DNA from: JAICYJ01 sp035695105 | GTDB lineage: Bacteria > Actinomycetota > Thermoleophilia > Gaiellales > JAICJC01 | NCBI GenBank assembly: GCA_035695105.1 | Contig: DASSEV010000020.1 | Location: 124,001-188,000 of the forward strand | Length of the DNA stretch: 64,000 nucleotides | Direction: 5' to 3' | Part shown: piece by piece, positions 31,601 to 39,860 of the stretch | How positions within the stretch are numbered: position 1 is the first letter of the stretch | Layout of the letters: each line of letters opens with the position of its first letter | Position numbers and translations under genes: made by a program | The notes under the pieces: model-generated | Seen by the model: the letters and a program-made list of their open reading frames with translations, nothing else | Databases searched by the model: none | What the model was told of the DNA's origin: nothing

Positions 31601-33045
31601 TGGCAGTCCTGGCACCGGCTGAGAGCCGGCAGGAGTCCCGGACCGAGCGCAGGCGCGTGCTCAGCCTGCTCGACGTGACGCTGTTTTCGATCTCGGCGAT
31701 CCTCGTCGTCGATCAGCTGACCGCCACGGCAAGCATCGGCGTGTCGAGCGTCGGTTGGTGGGCCGTCGCGATCCTGCTGTTCTTCGTCCCGAGCGCGCTT
31801 GTCATCGCCGAGCTCTCGACGACGTATCCCGAGCAGGGCGGCATCTACGCCTGGGTGCTCCGCGCATTCGGACGCAAGATGGCGGCCCGGACCACCTACT
31901 GGTACTGGGTCAACGTCGGCATGTGGATGCCCTCGGTGTACCTGCTGTTCACCGGGGTCATGGTGGCACTGTTCTGGTCGAGCGCGTCGGTGTTCCAGCA
32001 GTCGATGGTCGCGATCGTCCTCGTCTGGCTGACAGTGCTGGTCTGCGCGCTGACGCTCGATGTGAGCTCCAAGTTCACGGGCGCCAGCGCCGCGCTGAAG
32101 GCGATCATCATCCTTGCGCTCGTCATCGGCTCTGTCGTATTCGCGATCCGTCACGGCGCGGCAAACAGCTTCTCCGGCGGGAACATGCTCCCGCACTTCG
32201 GTGTTGCGAAGACCTTCCTCCCGGTGCTCGTGTACCAGCTGCTCGGGTTCGAGCTGGTGTCGTCGATGTCAGGAGAGATGAAGGATCCCGAGCGCGACAT
32301 GCCGCGAGCGATCCTGATGTCAGGCCTCGTCGTGGCCGGCCTGTACGTGGCGGGAACCGTGGGCATGCTGCTGGCCATGCCGGTCGCACAGATCGGCCTC
32401 ACCGAGGGACTCGTGGACACGTTCAAGGTGATCTTCGGGAACCTGTCCGGATTCGTCTGGCTGCTGTCCCTCGGGGTCATGGCCACCTACTTCGGGAACA
32501 TGGTCACGTGGGCGCTCGGCGCCAACAAGGCCGCGGCGGAGGCCGCCGCCGCCGGTGAGCTTCCGGCGATCCTCGGCCGCGAGAACCGTCGCGGCAGCCC
32601 GGTCTGGGCGCTCGTCCTCACCGGCCTGATCGCGACGGTCGTGCTGCTGGTCACCGGGATCTTCATCACCTCGCAGGACAACCTGTACTTCGCAATCTTC
32701 GCCGCCTCCTCGGCGATCTTCCTGCTGCCCTACCTGTGGATGTTCCCGGCGGTGATCCGGTTGCGGCAGACCGACCCCGCCAGGCGGCGTCCGTTCCGGG
32801 TACCGGGTGGGTTGCCCGGCCTCTGGCTCTGCACGGTGCTCACGACCGCCGGGTCGCTGGCGACGCTCGTGCTCTTCCTGTGGACGCCGGGTGAGCCGAT
32901 CGACTGGTCGTACACCGGCCCGCTGATGGGCCTGGTGGTGGCCGCGGTCGTCGCCGGAGAGCTGATCATCGCCTACTGCTTCCGGCAGCGGCACGGGGCC
33001 GCCCCGGCTGCTCGCTCGACCTCATCGGGGGTGACGGCTCGATGA
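31597..33045 (+). CDS. APC-family amino acid/polyamine permease, probable agmatine-putrescine antiporter
   Basis: A 482-residue APC transporter with about 12 membrane helices. The family core is clear: FSISAILVVDQLTATASIG (helix 1), PSALVIAELSTTYPEQGGIYAWVLRAFG (helix 2 and loop), and GFELVSSMSGEMKDPERDMPRAI. It overlaps the stop of the carbamoyltransferase gene and the start of the deiminase gene, so agmatine uptake in exchange for putrescine is the likely role, as in AguD of lactic acid bacteria. GTG 31597 and ATG 31600 are adjacent possible starts after GAGGTG. Confidence 0.85.
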   Translation: MMAVLAPAESRQESRTERRRVLSLLDVTLFSISAILVVDQLTATASIGVSSVGWWAVAILLFFVPSALVIAELSTTYPEQGGIYAWVLRAFGRKMAARTTYWYWVNVGMWMPSVYLLFTGVMVALFWSSASVFQQSMVAIVLVWLTVLVCALTLDVSSKFTGASAALKAIIILALVIGSVVFAIRHGAANSFSGGNMLPHFGVAKTFLPVLVYQLLGFELVSSMSGEMKDPERDMPRAILMSGLVVAGLYVAGTVGMLLAMPVAQIGLTEGLVDTFKVIFGNLSGFVWLLSLGVMATYFGNMVTWALGANKAAAEAAAAGELPAILGRENRRGSPVWALVLTGLIATVVLLVTGIFITSQDNLYFAIFAASSAIFLLPYLWMFPAVIRLRQTDPARRRPFRVPGGLPGLWLCTVLTTAGSLATLVLFLWTPGEPIDWSYTGPLMGLVVAAVVAGELIIAYCFRQRHGAAPAARSTSSGVTAR

Positions 33046-34160
33046 CGCATCTGTTCGACAGCACGCCGAGGGAGGACGGGTTTCGCATGCCCGCGGAGTT
33101 CAGTCTCCACGCCGAGACCTGGATGGCGTGGCCGGAGCGAACCGATAACTGGCGACTCGGGGCGAAGCCCGCGCAGCACGCCTTCGCGATGGTTGCGGAG
33201 GCGATCGTGGCCTCCGAGCCGGTGACGATGGCCGTGTCTCCCGATCAGTGGCAGCACGCGCGTGACGTGCTCGCCGAGGAGATCCGCGTCGTCGAGATGA
33301 CCGCGAACGACTCGTGGATGCGCGACATGGGACCCACCATCGTCGTCAACGACGAAGGCCGCCGGCGCGGCGTCGACTGGATCTTCAACGCATGGGGTGG
33401 GTTGGAGGGCGGCCTCTACTTCCCCTGGGATCAGGATGAGCTGGTCGCCCGCAAGCTGCTCGACGACGAGCAGTTCGACCGGTATCGCGCGCCGATCGTG
33501 CTCGAGGGCGGGTCGATCCACGTCGACGGCGAAGGCACGCTGCTCACAACCGAGCAGTGCCTGCTCAACCACAACCGCAACCCCGGCATGACACGAGGCG
33601 AGATCGAGGAGCACCTGCGCGACTACACCGGAGCAGAGACGATCGTCTGGCTCGGAGAGGGCGTCTACAACGACGAGACCAGCGGACACGTCGACAACCT
33701 CGCATGCTTCGCGGCGCCGGGGAAGGTGCTGCTCACGTGGACCGAGGACACCCGAGACCCGCAATACGAGATCTCTCTCGACGCCCGCCGCCGGCTCGAG
33801 GCGGCGAAGGACGCGCGCGGCCGCTCGTTCGAGGTCATTCTCGTGCCCTCGCCCGGGCCGCTTCTGATCACGGAGGAGGAGGCGGGAGGAGTCGACCCCG
33901 CTGACGGGACATTGCCTCGGAACGCCGGGGACAGGCTGGCCGCCTCGTACGTCAACTTCTACATCGCGAACAGCCGCATCATCGCGCCGCTGCTCGACAG
34001 GAGCGTCGACGACGAGGCATTGGCCGTCCTTGCGGATGCGTTCCCCGGCAGGCGGGTGGTCGGGATCGACGCACGCGAGATCCTGCTGGGCGGAGGCGAC
34101 ATCCACTGCATCACCCAGCAGATCCCGGCAGCGACGAGCATGACCGCGAGCGCCCGGTAA
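33042..34160 (+). CDS. aguA: Agmatine deiminase
   Basis: A 372-residue enzyme of the guanidino-group-modifying superfamily. Substrate and catalytic segments are all visible: FSLHAETWMAWPERTDNW at the N terminus, DSWMRDMGPT, WGGLEGGLYFPWDQD, LEGGSIHVDGEGTLLTTEQCLL, YNDETSGHVDNLACF and the nucleophile Cys356 in GGGDIHCITQQ. Length and motifs match bacterial AguA. It hydrolyses agmatine to N-carbamoylputrescine and ammonia in the cytosol, feeding the carbamoyltransferase. ATG at 33042 overlaps the permease stop (ATGA). Confidence 0.95.
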   Translation: MTHLFDSTPREDGFRMPAEFSLHAETWMAWPERTDNWRLGAKPAQHAFAMVAEAIVASEPVTMAVSPDQWQHARDVLAEEIRVVEMTANDSWMRDMGPTIVVNDEGRRRGVDWIFNAWGGLEGGLYFPWDQDELVARKLLDDEQFDRYRAPIVLEGGSIHVDGEGTLLTTEQCLLNHNRNPGMTRGEIEEHLRDYTGAETIVWLGEGVYNDETSGHVDNLACFAAPGKVLLTWTEDTRDPQYEISLDARRRLEAAKDARGRSFEVILVPSPGPLLITEEEAGGVDPADGTLPRNAGDRLAASYVNFYIANSRIIAPLLDRSVDDEALAVLADAFPGRRVVGIDAREILLGGGDIHCITQQIPAATSMTASAR

Positions 34161-34212
34161 GCCGCGGCCATGCACGAGTTGGACGCTGTCAGCGTGATGT
34201 GGGGACAGTCGG

Positions 34213-35877
34213 ATGCGTGACGACGACCCGATCAACGGGCTGACGGCGTTCATGCAGGCGGCGCCCGATGGGATGGTCGCCGTGGATCCCGCGGGGTGCA
34301 TTCGGGCAGCCAACGGCCCGGCGTGTGACATGTTCGGATACCGGAGGGACGACCTGCTCGGGCAGAAGGTCGAGGTGCTTGTCCCTGAAGGGCTGCGGGC
34401 AGCGCATGTCGGCCACCGAGAGCGCTTCGAGCGCAATCCGCATACCCGGCCGATGGGCGCAGGTATCGAACTGGTCGCCCGGCGCTCGGACGGGACCGAG
34501 TTCCCCACCGAGATCAGCCTCTCGTCCGTGGATACAGCCGGCAGCCGCCTGACATTGGCCGCTGTACGAGATGTGACCCAGCGCCGAGCGATGGAAGCGG
34601 CCACGCGGGAGGCGATCTCCGCGCTGGCCGAGGCGCAGGCGATCGCGCACGTTGGATCCTGGTCGTGGGAGCCGCGGTCTGACACGGCGACCTGGTCGGA
34701 TGAGATGTATCGCATCTTCGGCCGGGATCCCGCGTCTGGGCCCGCCACGAGCGAGGCGTTCTTCGCATACGTGCACCCCGATGATCGCGAGCGTGTCGCC
34801 TCGGGCTACCGTCAGACGTTCGGTGGCGGCGGCAGCTTCGCGCTCGACTACCGCATCATCCGGCCAGACGGCGAGCAGCGGGTCGTGCATGCGCTCGGCC
34901 GGCGCGATGACGCGCGGCCGGCGGCGTACATCGGCACGGTTCAGGATGTCACCGCTCTGCGTGCCACCGAGCACAGGCTGCGCACCTCGGAACAGGCGCT
35001 TCGCGACCATGAGCAGCTGCTCAAGGATGCGCAGGAGCTGGCGCACGTGGGCTCCTGGGAGTGGGACGTCTCCGGCGAGCGCGTCATGTTGAGCGACGAG
35101 CTTTGCCGGATCCTGGGACGCCCCGTCGGGTCTCGGCCGACCAGGGATCAGTTTCTCGGCGTGATACACCCCGACGACCGTGACCTCGTGTCCGCCGACG
35201 GTGTGACGGCGTCGACCATCGACCGCGACTATCGCATCGTGCGGCCGGACGGCACTGTCCGCGAGGTCCACGGTCGCCGATACGGGCACGTGGACGAGCA
35301 GGGCAGGGTCACGCGCCTGTTCGGAACGATCCAGGACATCACCGAACGCAAGCGTCACGAGCTGAAGCTCCAGCGCCTCGCGACGCATGACCCACTCACA
35401 GGGCTGGCGAACCGGCGCATGTTCGACGAGCGGTTGCACGATGAGATGGCGCGGGCTGTCCGTGACCCGGCACCCATCAGCGTTGTCCTGTTCGACATCG
35501 ATCACTTCAAGGCGATCAACGACGAGCACGGTCATCCGACCGGCGACCGTGTGCTGGCGGAGATCGCCGGGCGCCTTCGCGAACATGTCCGCGACGGAGA
35601 GCTGCTCGCACGTCTGGGCGGCGAGGAGTTCGGCTGGATCCTGCCCGGCGCGCGTCGGGACGGCGCATTTCGAGCGGCTGAGCGCGCTCGCCGCGCGGTG
35701 GCGGATACGCCAATCGAGGGTATCGGCGTGACGGTGTCGGGTGGGGTTGCGACCGCCGATCGGCCGGAGGGGTTGAAGGCCCTGTACCGGCACGCGGATC
35801 AGGCGCTCTACCAGGCGAAGGAGCGCGGTCGAAACCAGACCATCCGTCACACTCACGGGGCGTCCCAGGCTGCCTGA
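34213..35877 (+). CDS. PAS-PAS-PAS-GGDEF diguanylate cyclase
   Basis: A 554-residue cytosolic signalling protein. PAS 1 lies at about 10-120, PAS 2 (PAS_3 type, HVGSWSWEPRSDTATWSDEMYRIFG) at 140-255, and PAS 3 (HVGSWEWDVSGERVMLSDELCRILG) at 275-385; PAS 2 and 3 look like a duplication. The GGDEF domain follows, with DPLTGLANRRMFDE, FDIDHFKAIND and GGEEF at 469-473, so cyclic di-GMP synthesis is expected. The inhibitory I-site reads RDGE where RxxD is usual, so product inhibition may be weak. No EAL domain. The start is an ATG 52 bases after aguA. Confidence 0.9.
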   Translation: MRDDDPINGLTAFMQAAPDGMVAVDPAGCIRAANGPACDMFGYRRDDLLGQKVEVLVPEGLRAAHVGHRERFERNPHTRPMGAGIELVARRSDGTEFPTEISLSSVDTAGSRLTLAAVRDVTQRRAMEAATREAISALAEAQAIAHVGSWSWEPRSDTATWSDEMYRIFGRDPASGPATSEAFFAYVHPDDRERVASGYRQTFGGGGSFALDYRIIRPDGEQRVVHALGRRDDARPAAYIGTVQDVTALRATEHRLRTSEQALRDHEQLLKDAQELAHVGSWEWDVSGERVMLSDELCRILGRPVGSRPTRDQFLGVIHPDDRDLVSADGVTASTIDRDYRIVRPDGTVREVHGRRYGHVDEQGRVTRLFGTIQDITERKRHELKLQRLATHDPLTGLANRRMFDERLHDEMARAVRDPAPISVVLFDIDHFKAINDEHGHPTGDRVLAEIAGRLREHVRDGELLARLGGEEFGWILPGARRDGAFRAAERARRAVADTPIEGIGVTVSGGVATADRPEGLKALYRHADQALYQAKERGRNQTIRHTHGASQAA

Positions 35878-35957
35878 GATCGGGGGTTTCCCGGATGCTG
35901 CCTCTCTGGGCCAGTGATGTCGTACGGCCCGTAGGTGCGTTTGATGGAGGGGTCAGC

Positions 35958-37217
35958 TTGAGGATCCGGCCGAGAAGCGTTGCCGTATGTGTGCTGTTGG
36001 TCGTGGCGTTGGTTGGCGCGGGAGCGGCAAGTCGTGCTGAGGCGGCTCCGCGGTATTCCATCCGGGGGCTTGGCATGGGGCCGAACTCGTACGCCTCGGC
36101 GATCAACTCCTTGGGCGTGGTTGTCGGAGCCGCGCAGACCAACGGCACCGCGCGCGCGTTCATCTGGCGTCGACGGACCGGCGCACGGTATCTCCCCTCG
36201 GTCACCGGGGATTGGACAGCAGCGGGCGGAATCAACGATCGCGGAGATGTCGTCGGTGTCAGCCAGCCGGACGCGGTGCTGTGGCGCAACGACGGCCGGA
36301 TCTTCAGGATCCCGGCCGGCACCCTCAGCCAGGAGCCATGCGAATCCGTCCTGTTCGGTGCCGGTCTGATCAACGACAGCAGGCTGGTCGTTGGCGGCGG
36401 CGCGGGCGACTGCGACCCGTCCGGCTTCATGTACACGTGGGACGCATCGCACCTGACCACGTGCCATACCTCAGGGTGCCCGAACTACACGTACGTCGGA
36501 TTCGATGTCGGCGCCGCCGGGCTCACCGAGCAGGGCATGATGGTCGGCGCATCCGGCTATTACGCCGATCCGATGGCGCAGCCGTTTACCTACATGAACG
36601 GCACGTTCACGTGGCTTCCTCTGCTGCTCGATCTTCCCGGCGTGTCCGTCGGCGGCGCCGAGGCCGTGAACCGAGACGGCTCGCTGATCGTCGGCTGGTC
36701 GACCAAGCTCATCCAGGCGCCCTACCAGACCGCGAACCGGGCGGTCGAATGGTTCGGTCCGTCACACATCGTTCGCGACCTGACCCCACGACTCCCCCAA
36801 CCTTGGGATGACAGTGGAGCAGACTCCGTCAACAAGGCGGGAACCGTGTTGCTGCACTACTACGACTACGGCACCTCCACCTACACCTTCCGGCTTCGCA
36901 CGCCGGATGGCCACCTCTATCCCATCGATGCGCTGATCCCGTATCCGGGCCGGTGGACATCGATCCAGCCTTTCGCGATCAACGACAACGGCGTGATCAT
37001 CGGTGAGGCCATGCGAAACGGTACGCCGCGCGCTGTGATCCTCACGCCCATCCGCCCCCAACCGGGAACGGTTCCACTGGCCCGACGAGCTGGGCCGTCC
37101 GCCCAACGCCTGATCGCACCACGAGGCTGCCTCCACTCAGCGGCAAAGCACGCGCCGCTGTCCCCGCGGCAAGCGTTGCTCATGGCTGCCGCGACAGGGT
37201 GCGCTTCTCACCTCTAG
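35958..37217 (+). CDS. Secreted HAF-repeat protein
   Basis: A 419-residue exported protein. TTG at 35958 is preferred as the start because GGAGGGG lies seven bases before it and a signal peptide follows directly (RSVAVCVLLVVALVGAGAASRAEA). The body holds repeated units of the extracellular HAF type, for example YASAINSLGVVVGAAQTNGTARAFIW, AGGINDRGDVVGVS, AEAVNRDGSLIVGW and FAINDNGVIIGEA, giving a beta-propeller-like structure. Several cysteine pairs (CHTSGC) suit an extracellular place. Function unknown; the last 50 residues lack repeats and may be poorly conserved. Confidence 0.75.
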   Translation: MRIRPRSVAVCVLLVVALVGAGAASRAEAAPRYSIRGLGMGPNSYASAINSLGVVVGAAQTNGTARAFIWRRRTGARYLPSVTGDWTAAGGINDRGDVVGVSQPDAVLWRNDGRIFRIPAGTLSQEPCESVLFGAGLINDSRLVVGGGAGDCDPSGFMYTWDASHLTTCHTSGCPNYTYVGFDVGAAGLTEQGMMVGASGYYADPMAQPFTYMNGTFTWLPLLLDLPGVSVGGAEAVNRDGSLIVGWSTKLIQAPYQTANRAVEWFGPSHIVRDLTPRLPQPWDDSGADSVNKAGTVLLHYYDYGTSTYTFRLRTPDGHLYPIDALIPYPGRWTSIQPFAINDNGVIIGEAMRNGTPRAVILTPIRPQPGTVPLARRAGPSAQRLIAPRGCLHSAAKHAPLSPRQALLMAAATGCASHL

Positions 37218-37338
37218 ATCCTGTCCGTTGAGACGGCGGTGAACGGTGGGGTTCGGGCACTCTGAGTGCTGGGTCCCCGGAGTGGAGCTGCGACGCTGTC
37301 GCGTCAATCCTGGGCGCTGGTACAGCCGAACGTTGGCG

Positions 37339-37560
37339 TCACGGCTCCGCCTTGGGCGACTCACCTTGGCTGACGACGCGAGTAGCGGCCTCGCGCACGC
37401 TGATGCGTTCTGCGTTGGCGATTTGGACAAGGAGATCAGATGCCTCGCTGATGCTGACGCCTGGCGTGCGGCGAGGATGCCCTTGGCTTGTTGCGGGCAT
37501 CCCCGCACGCTCTTGTGGGTGGCTGCGGATGCCCGGGGCGACGCGGCGGGGGAGACTGCG
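37339..37560 (-). pseudogene. Frameshifted ANTAR-domain gene remnant
   Basis: On the minus strand two frames together encode an ANTAR RNA-binding domain. QQAKGILAAR (about 37464-37493) is the hallmark first half, and GVSISEASDLLVQIANAERISVREAATRVV in another frame follows, ending at the TGA at 37339. A single missing base near 37460-37466 joins them. Upstream of QQAKGIL the sequence soon loses similarity, so a GAF or receiver domain is absent or decayed. ANTAR proteins act as antiterminators. This copy appears broken, unless a sequencing error is responsible. Confidence 0.55.
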
Positions 37561-37750
37561 GGCATGACAGCGCGGCCCCGGACATTCAAGATGGCTATTT
37601 CATGGCCACGACGCGGGCTGACCACCGATTCGCTGTTTGTGTCCTGGTCACCGGCTTCTGCCCCTGCGGATCGAAGGAGCCATACGGTCGGTGCGCTGGT
37701 TCAGCCGCCGGACTCGGTTCTCGTGCGCCATGCCGCGGTCACCCTCTAGC

Positions 37751-38614
37751 GTGCGCACGTCACGTGGATGGGAGCGTCGGGACCGGTCGGTGACGACGCG
37801 CCAGCTGCTGACGGGCGGGCTGGGGCTCGCAGTGCTCACGGTCGTGGGCACGGTCGGCTTCATGCTGACCGGCGATGGGGCGCTCGACTCGCTCTACCGC
37901 ACGGTGAACACGCTCACCACCGCAGGTGCATTCGATCAGCCTCACACCACGGCCGGCAAGCTGGTGACGATCGCGATGCTGATCTGCGGTGTCGCGCTCT
38001 TCTTGTATATCGTCGGACTGTTGGTCGAGTTGGTGGTCGGCGGAGTGGCTTCTGGAGCTTGGACGCAACGACGGATGGAAACGCGTATCGATCACCTCAG
38101 GAACCACCGCATCATCTGCGGGTATGGACGCGTTGGAACACGCGTAGCCCGCACACTGGCCGCGAGCGGGGAGCGAATCGTCGTTCTCGACTCCAGCGAG
38201 GAGGCGATCGACCGGGCACGTGCCGATGGGGTGCCGCACCTACAGGCTGACGGGTCTGACGATGAGGCGCTGCGACGCGCCGGTATCGGTCATGCCGCCG
38301 GACTCGTCGCCTGCGTTGACGATGATGCCGGCAACGTCTACATCGTCCTGACTGCGAAAGGGCTGCGTCCCGACCTGCACGTCGTCGCCCGCGCGTCCAG
38401 TGCGACGGCCGCAGCAAAGCTCGAGCGCGCCGGAGCTGACGCGGTCGTCTCGCCGTACGAGATCGCCGGTGAGCGCATGGCAGGCATGCTTCGAGAACGG
38501 GCGCCGGTTGGCGCCCCCGACCACCTCCACGGCGCGAACAGGGCCGAGGTGGCCGACGAGGCGATGCCCACGCAGGCCCACGCACCTGCTGCCATGGAAC
38601 CGCCAAACCACTGA
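37751..38614 (+). CDS. Two-helix ion channel with TrkA-N regulatory domain
   Basis: A 287-residue protein. The N-terminal part has a helix-pore-helix unit: LLTGGLGLAVLTVVGTVGFML, pore region LYRTVNTLTTAGAFD, and LVTIAMLICGVALFLYIVGLLVELV. The selectivity filter is TTAGAFD where K+ channels have TTVGYGD, so ion selectivity may differ. A TrkA-N (RCK) Rossmann domain follows from residue 105 with ICGYGRVGTRVA and VVLDSSEEA, binding NAD or another nucleotide. Start is ambiguous: GTG 37751 or GTG 37790, both without a strong ribosome binding site. Confidence 0.8.
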   Translation: MRTSRGWERRDRSVTTRQLLTGGLGLAVLTVVGTVGFMLTGDGALDSLYRTVNTLTTAGAFDQPHTTAGKLVTIAMLICGVALFLYIVGLLVELVVGGVASGAWTQRRMETRIDHLRNHRIICGYGRVGTRVARTLAASGERIVVLDSSEEAIDRARADGVPHLQADGSDDEALRRAGIGHAAGLVACVDDDAGNVYIVLTAKGLRPDLHVVARASSATAAAKLERAGADAVVSPYEIAGERMAGMLRERAPVGAPDHLHGANRAEVADEAMPTQAHAPAAMEPPNH

Positions 38615-38699
38615 CGCTCGCCCGGAACGGGTTCTGGTGCCCCAGGGGCCGGCCTCGGCGACCGGGTGTCCAGGCCGGGTGTGCCCGCGGCATCAGTGG

Positions 38700-39071
38700 T
38701 CAGTCGAGTGCCCTCTTCAACCCTGCCAGGTCGGGCGCCCCGAGAACGATGCGGTTGCGGGTGGCGACATAGACGAGATCCAGGTCGATCCCGGCCCTGG
38801 CGATCCGGCGGGTGAGATCGGCGAGCACTCCGGGCCGATCCTCGACCTCCACCACCACCACCTCACGTTCGCGGCTGACGGCGAGATTCGAGATGGCAAG
38901 CGCGTGCCTCGCCGCCTCGGCGTGCGGGACGAGAATGTGGAGCTCGGCCCGGTCGCCCGGACCGACGCACGTCGCGGCCGCAATGTTCACTCCGGCGTCG
39001 CTGATCGCCTTGGCGACCTCAGCGAGCGCACCCGGCCGGTTCTCGATGTCGATGACGAGGTCGAATGGCAC
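38700..39071 (-). CDS. Tandem ACT-domain protein
   Basis: A 123-residue protein made of two ACT domains: DLVIDIENRPGALAEVAKAISDAGVNIAAATCVG at 4-37 and VVVVEVEDRPGVLADLTRRIARAGIDLDLVYVATRN at 71-106. ACT domains bind amino acids and regulate enzymes; free-standing pairs usually act as small-molecule sensors. No enzyme gene is attached. It is transcribed away from the channel gene and towards it, in convergent position. Ligand unknown. Confidence 0.88.
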   Translation of the reverse strand: MPFDLVIDIENRPGALAEVAKAISDAGVNIAAATCVGPGDRAELHILVPHAEAARHALAISNLAVSREREVVVVEVEDRPGVLADLTRRIARAGIDLDLVYVATRNRIVLGAPDLAGLKRALD

Positions 39072-39241
39072 GTGGCGGTCTCCTCGAGGTGGGGCGCGGA
39101 ATCTGCCTCCGCCTCCTCAACGCTTCGGCGCGGACATCTTCCAGGCGGAATGGTGGGCAACCCGCATGATGCCAGTGGGGAACCCCGATGTTGCGGTCGT
39201 GCTTCGTTGGCAGGCTGTGGGAGGCGAAACAGGAGGTCGAG

Positions 39242-39859
39242 ATGTTGCACATCGAGGACACGTCGAAGATCGTGGTCGGGGTGGACGGGTCGGCGAACAG
39301 CCGCGACGCGGTCCGCTGGGCGTTCGAGCAGACGGGCGGCACCGGCGCGGTCCTCGAGCTGGTGCACGCCTGGCATGTCCCGGTCGACCGCGCTGTGGCG
39401 ACGAAGGAAGCGCTGCCCGCCGCGGTGGAGCGGACGCCCGAGGTCGAGGCTGCGCTGGAGCTTGGTCACAACGAGGAGTTGGAGGCCGCCCGGCGGGAGG
39501 AGGAGGCGTTCAAGGATCTGCACGAGCGGCGGGCGGAGCGGCTGCTGGAGCGCGTATGCACGGCGGCGTTGCCGGATCCCGCAGATCGCGCGGACGTGCG
39601 CCTGACGGCTGTCGAGGGTGCCGCCGGTCCTGCGCTGGTTCGGGCCGCCGAGGACGCCGACCTGTTGGTGGTGAGTAGCCACCGGACCAGGCAGCTGACG
39701 GCCGCCGTGCTGGGCTCGGTCAGCATGTACTGCACCCTGCACGCCGCCTGCCCGGTCGTCGTGCTTCCCACGCGACGCCGGGCCCGGACGGCGCAGAATC
39801 AACGAGGAAGTGCCGTGGGTTCCCGGCGGGTCGCGGAACGAACCTCCTACCGCCGGTGA
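39242..39859 (+). CDS. Universal stress protein (UspA family)
   Basis: A 205-residue USP. KIVVGVDGSANSRDAVRWAFEQT is the first strand and helix, and SHRTRQLTAAVLGSVSMYCTLHAACPVVVLP is a version of the ATP-binding signature in which the first Gly is replaced by Ser-His, so ATP binding is uncertain. An inserted charged helix at about 60-100 (LGHNEELEAARREEEAFKDLHERRAERLLE) makes it longer than usual. GAGG precedes ATG 39242. Its basic tail ends just before the acyl-CoA ligase. Confidence 0.85.
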   Translation: MLHIEDTSKIVVGVDGSANSRDAVRWAFEQTGGTGAVLELVHAWHVPVDRAVATKEALPAAVERTPEVEAALELGHNEELEAARREEEAFKDLHERRAERLLERVCTAALPDPADRADVRLTAVEGAAGPALVRAAEDADLLVVSSHRTRQLTAAVLGSVSMYCTLHAACPVVVLPTRRRARTAQNQRGSAVGSRRVAERTSYRR

Positions 39860-39860
39860 C

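Noticed and set aside
34189..35856. 555-codon open frame opposite the diguanylate cyclase
   Set aside because: The plus-strand gene has complete PAS and GGDEF motifs; the opposite product has none.
37246..37749. 167-codon plus-strand frame between the HAF protein and the channel
   Set aside because: Shadow of the frameshifted ANTAR remnant on the opposite strand, with no ribosome binding site or motif.
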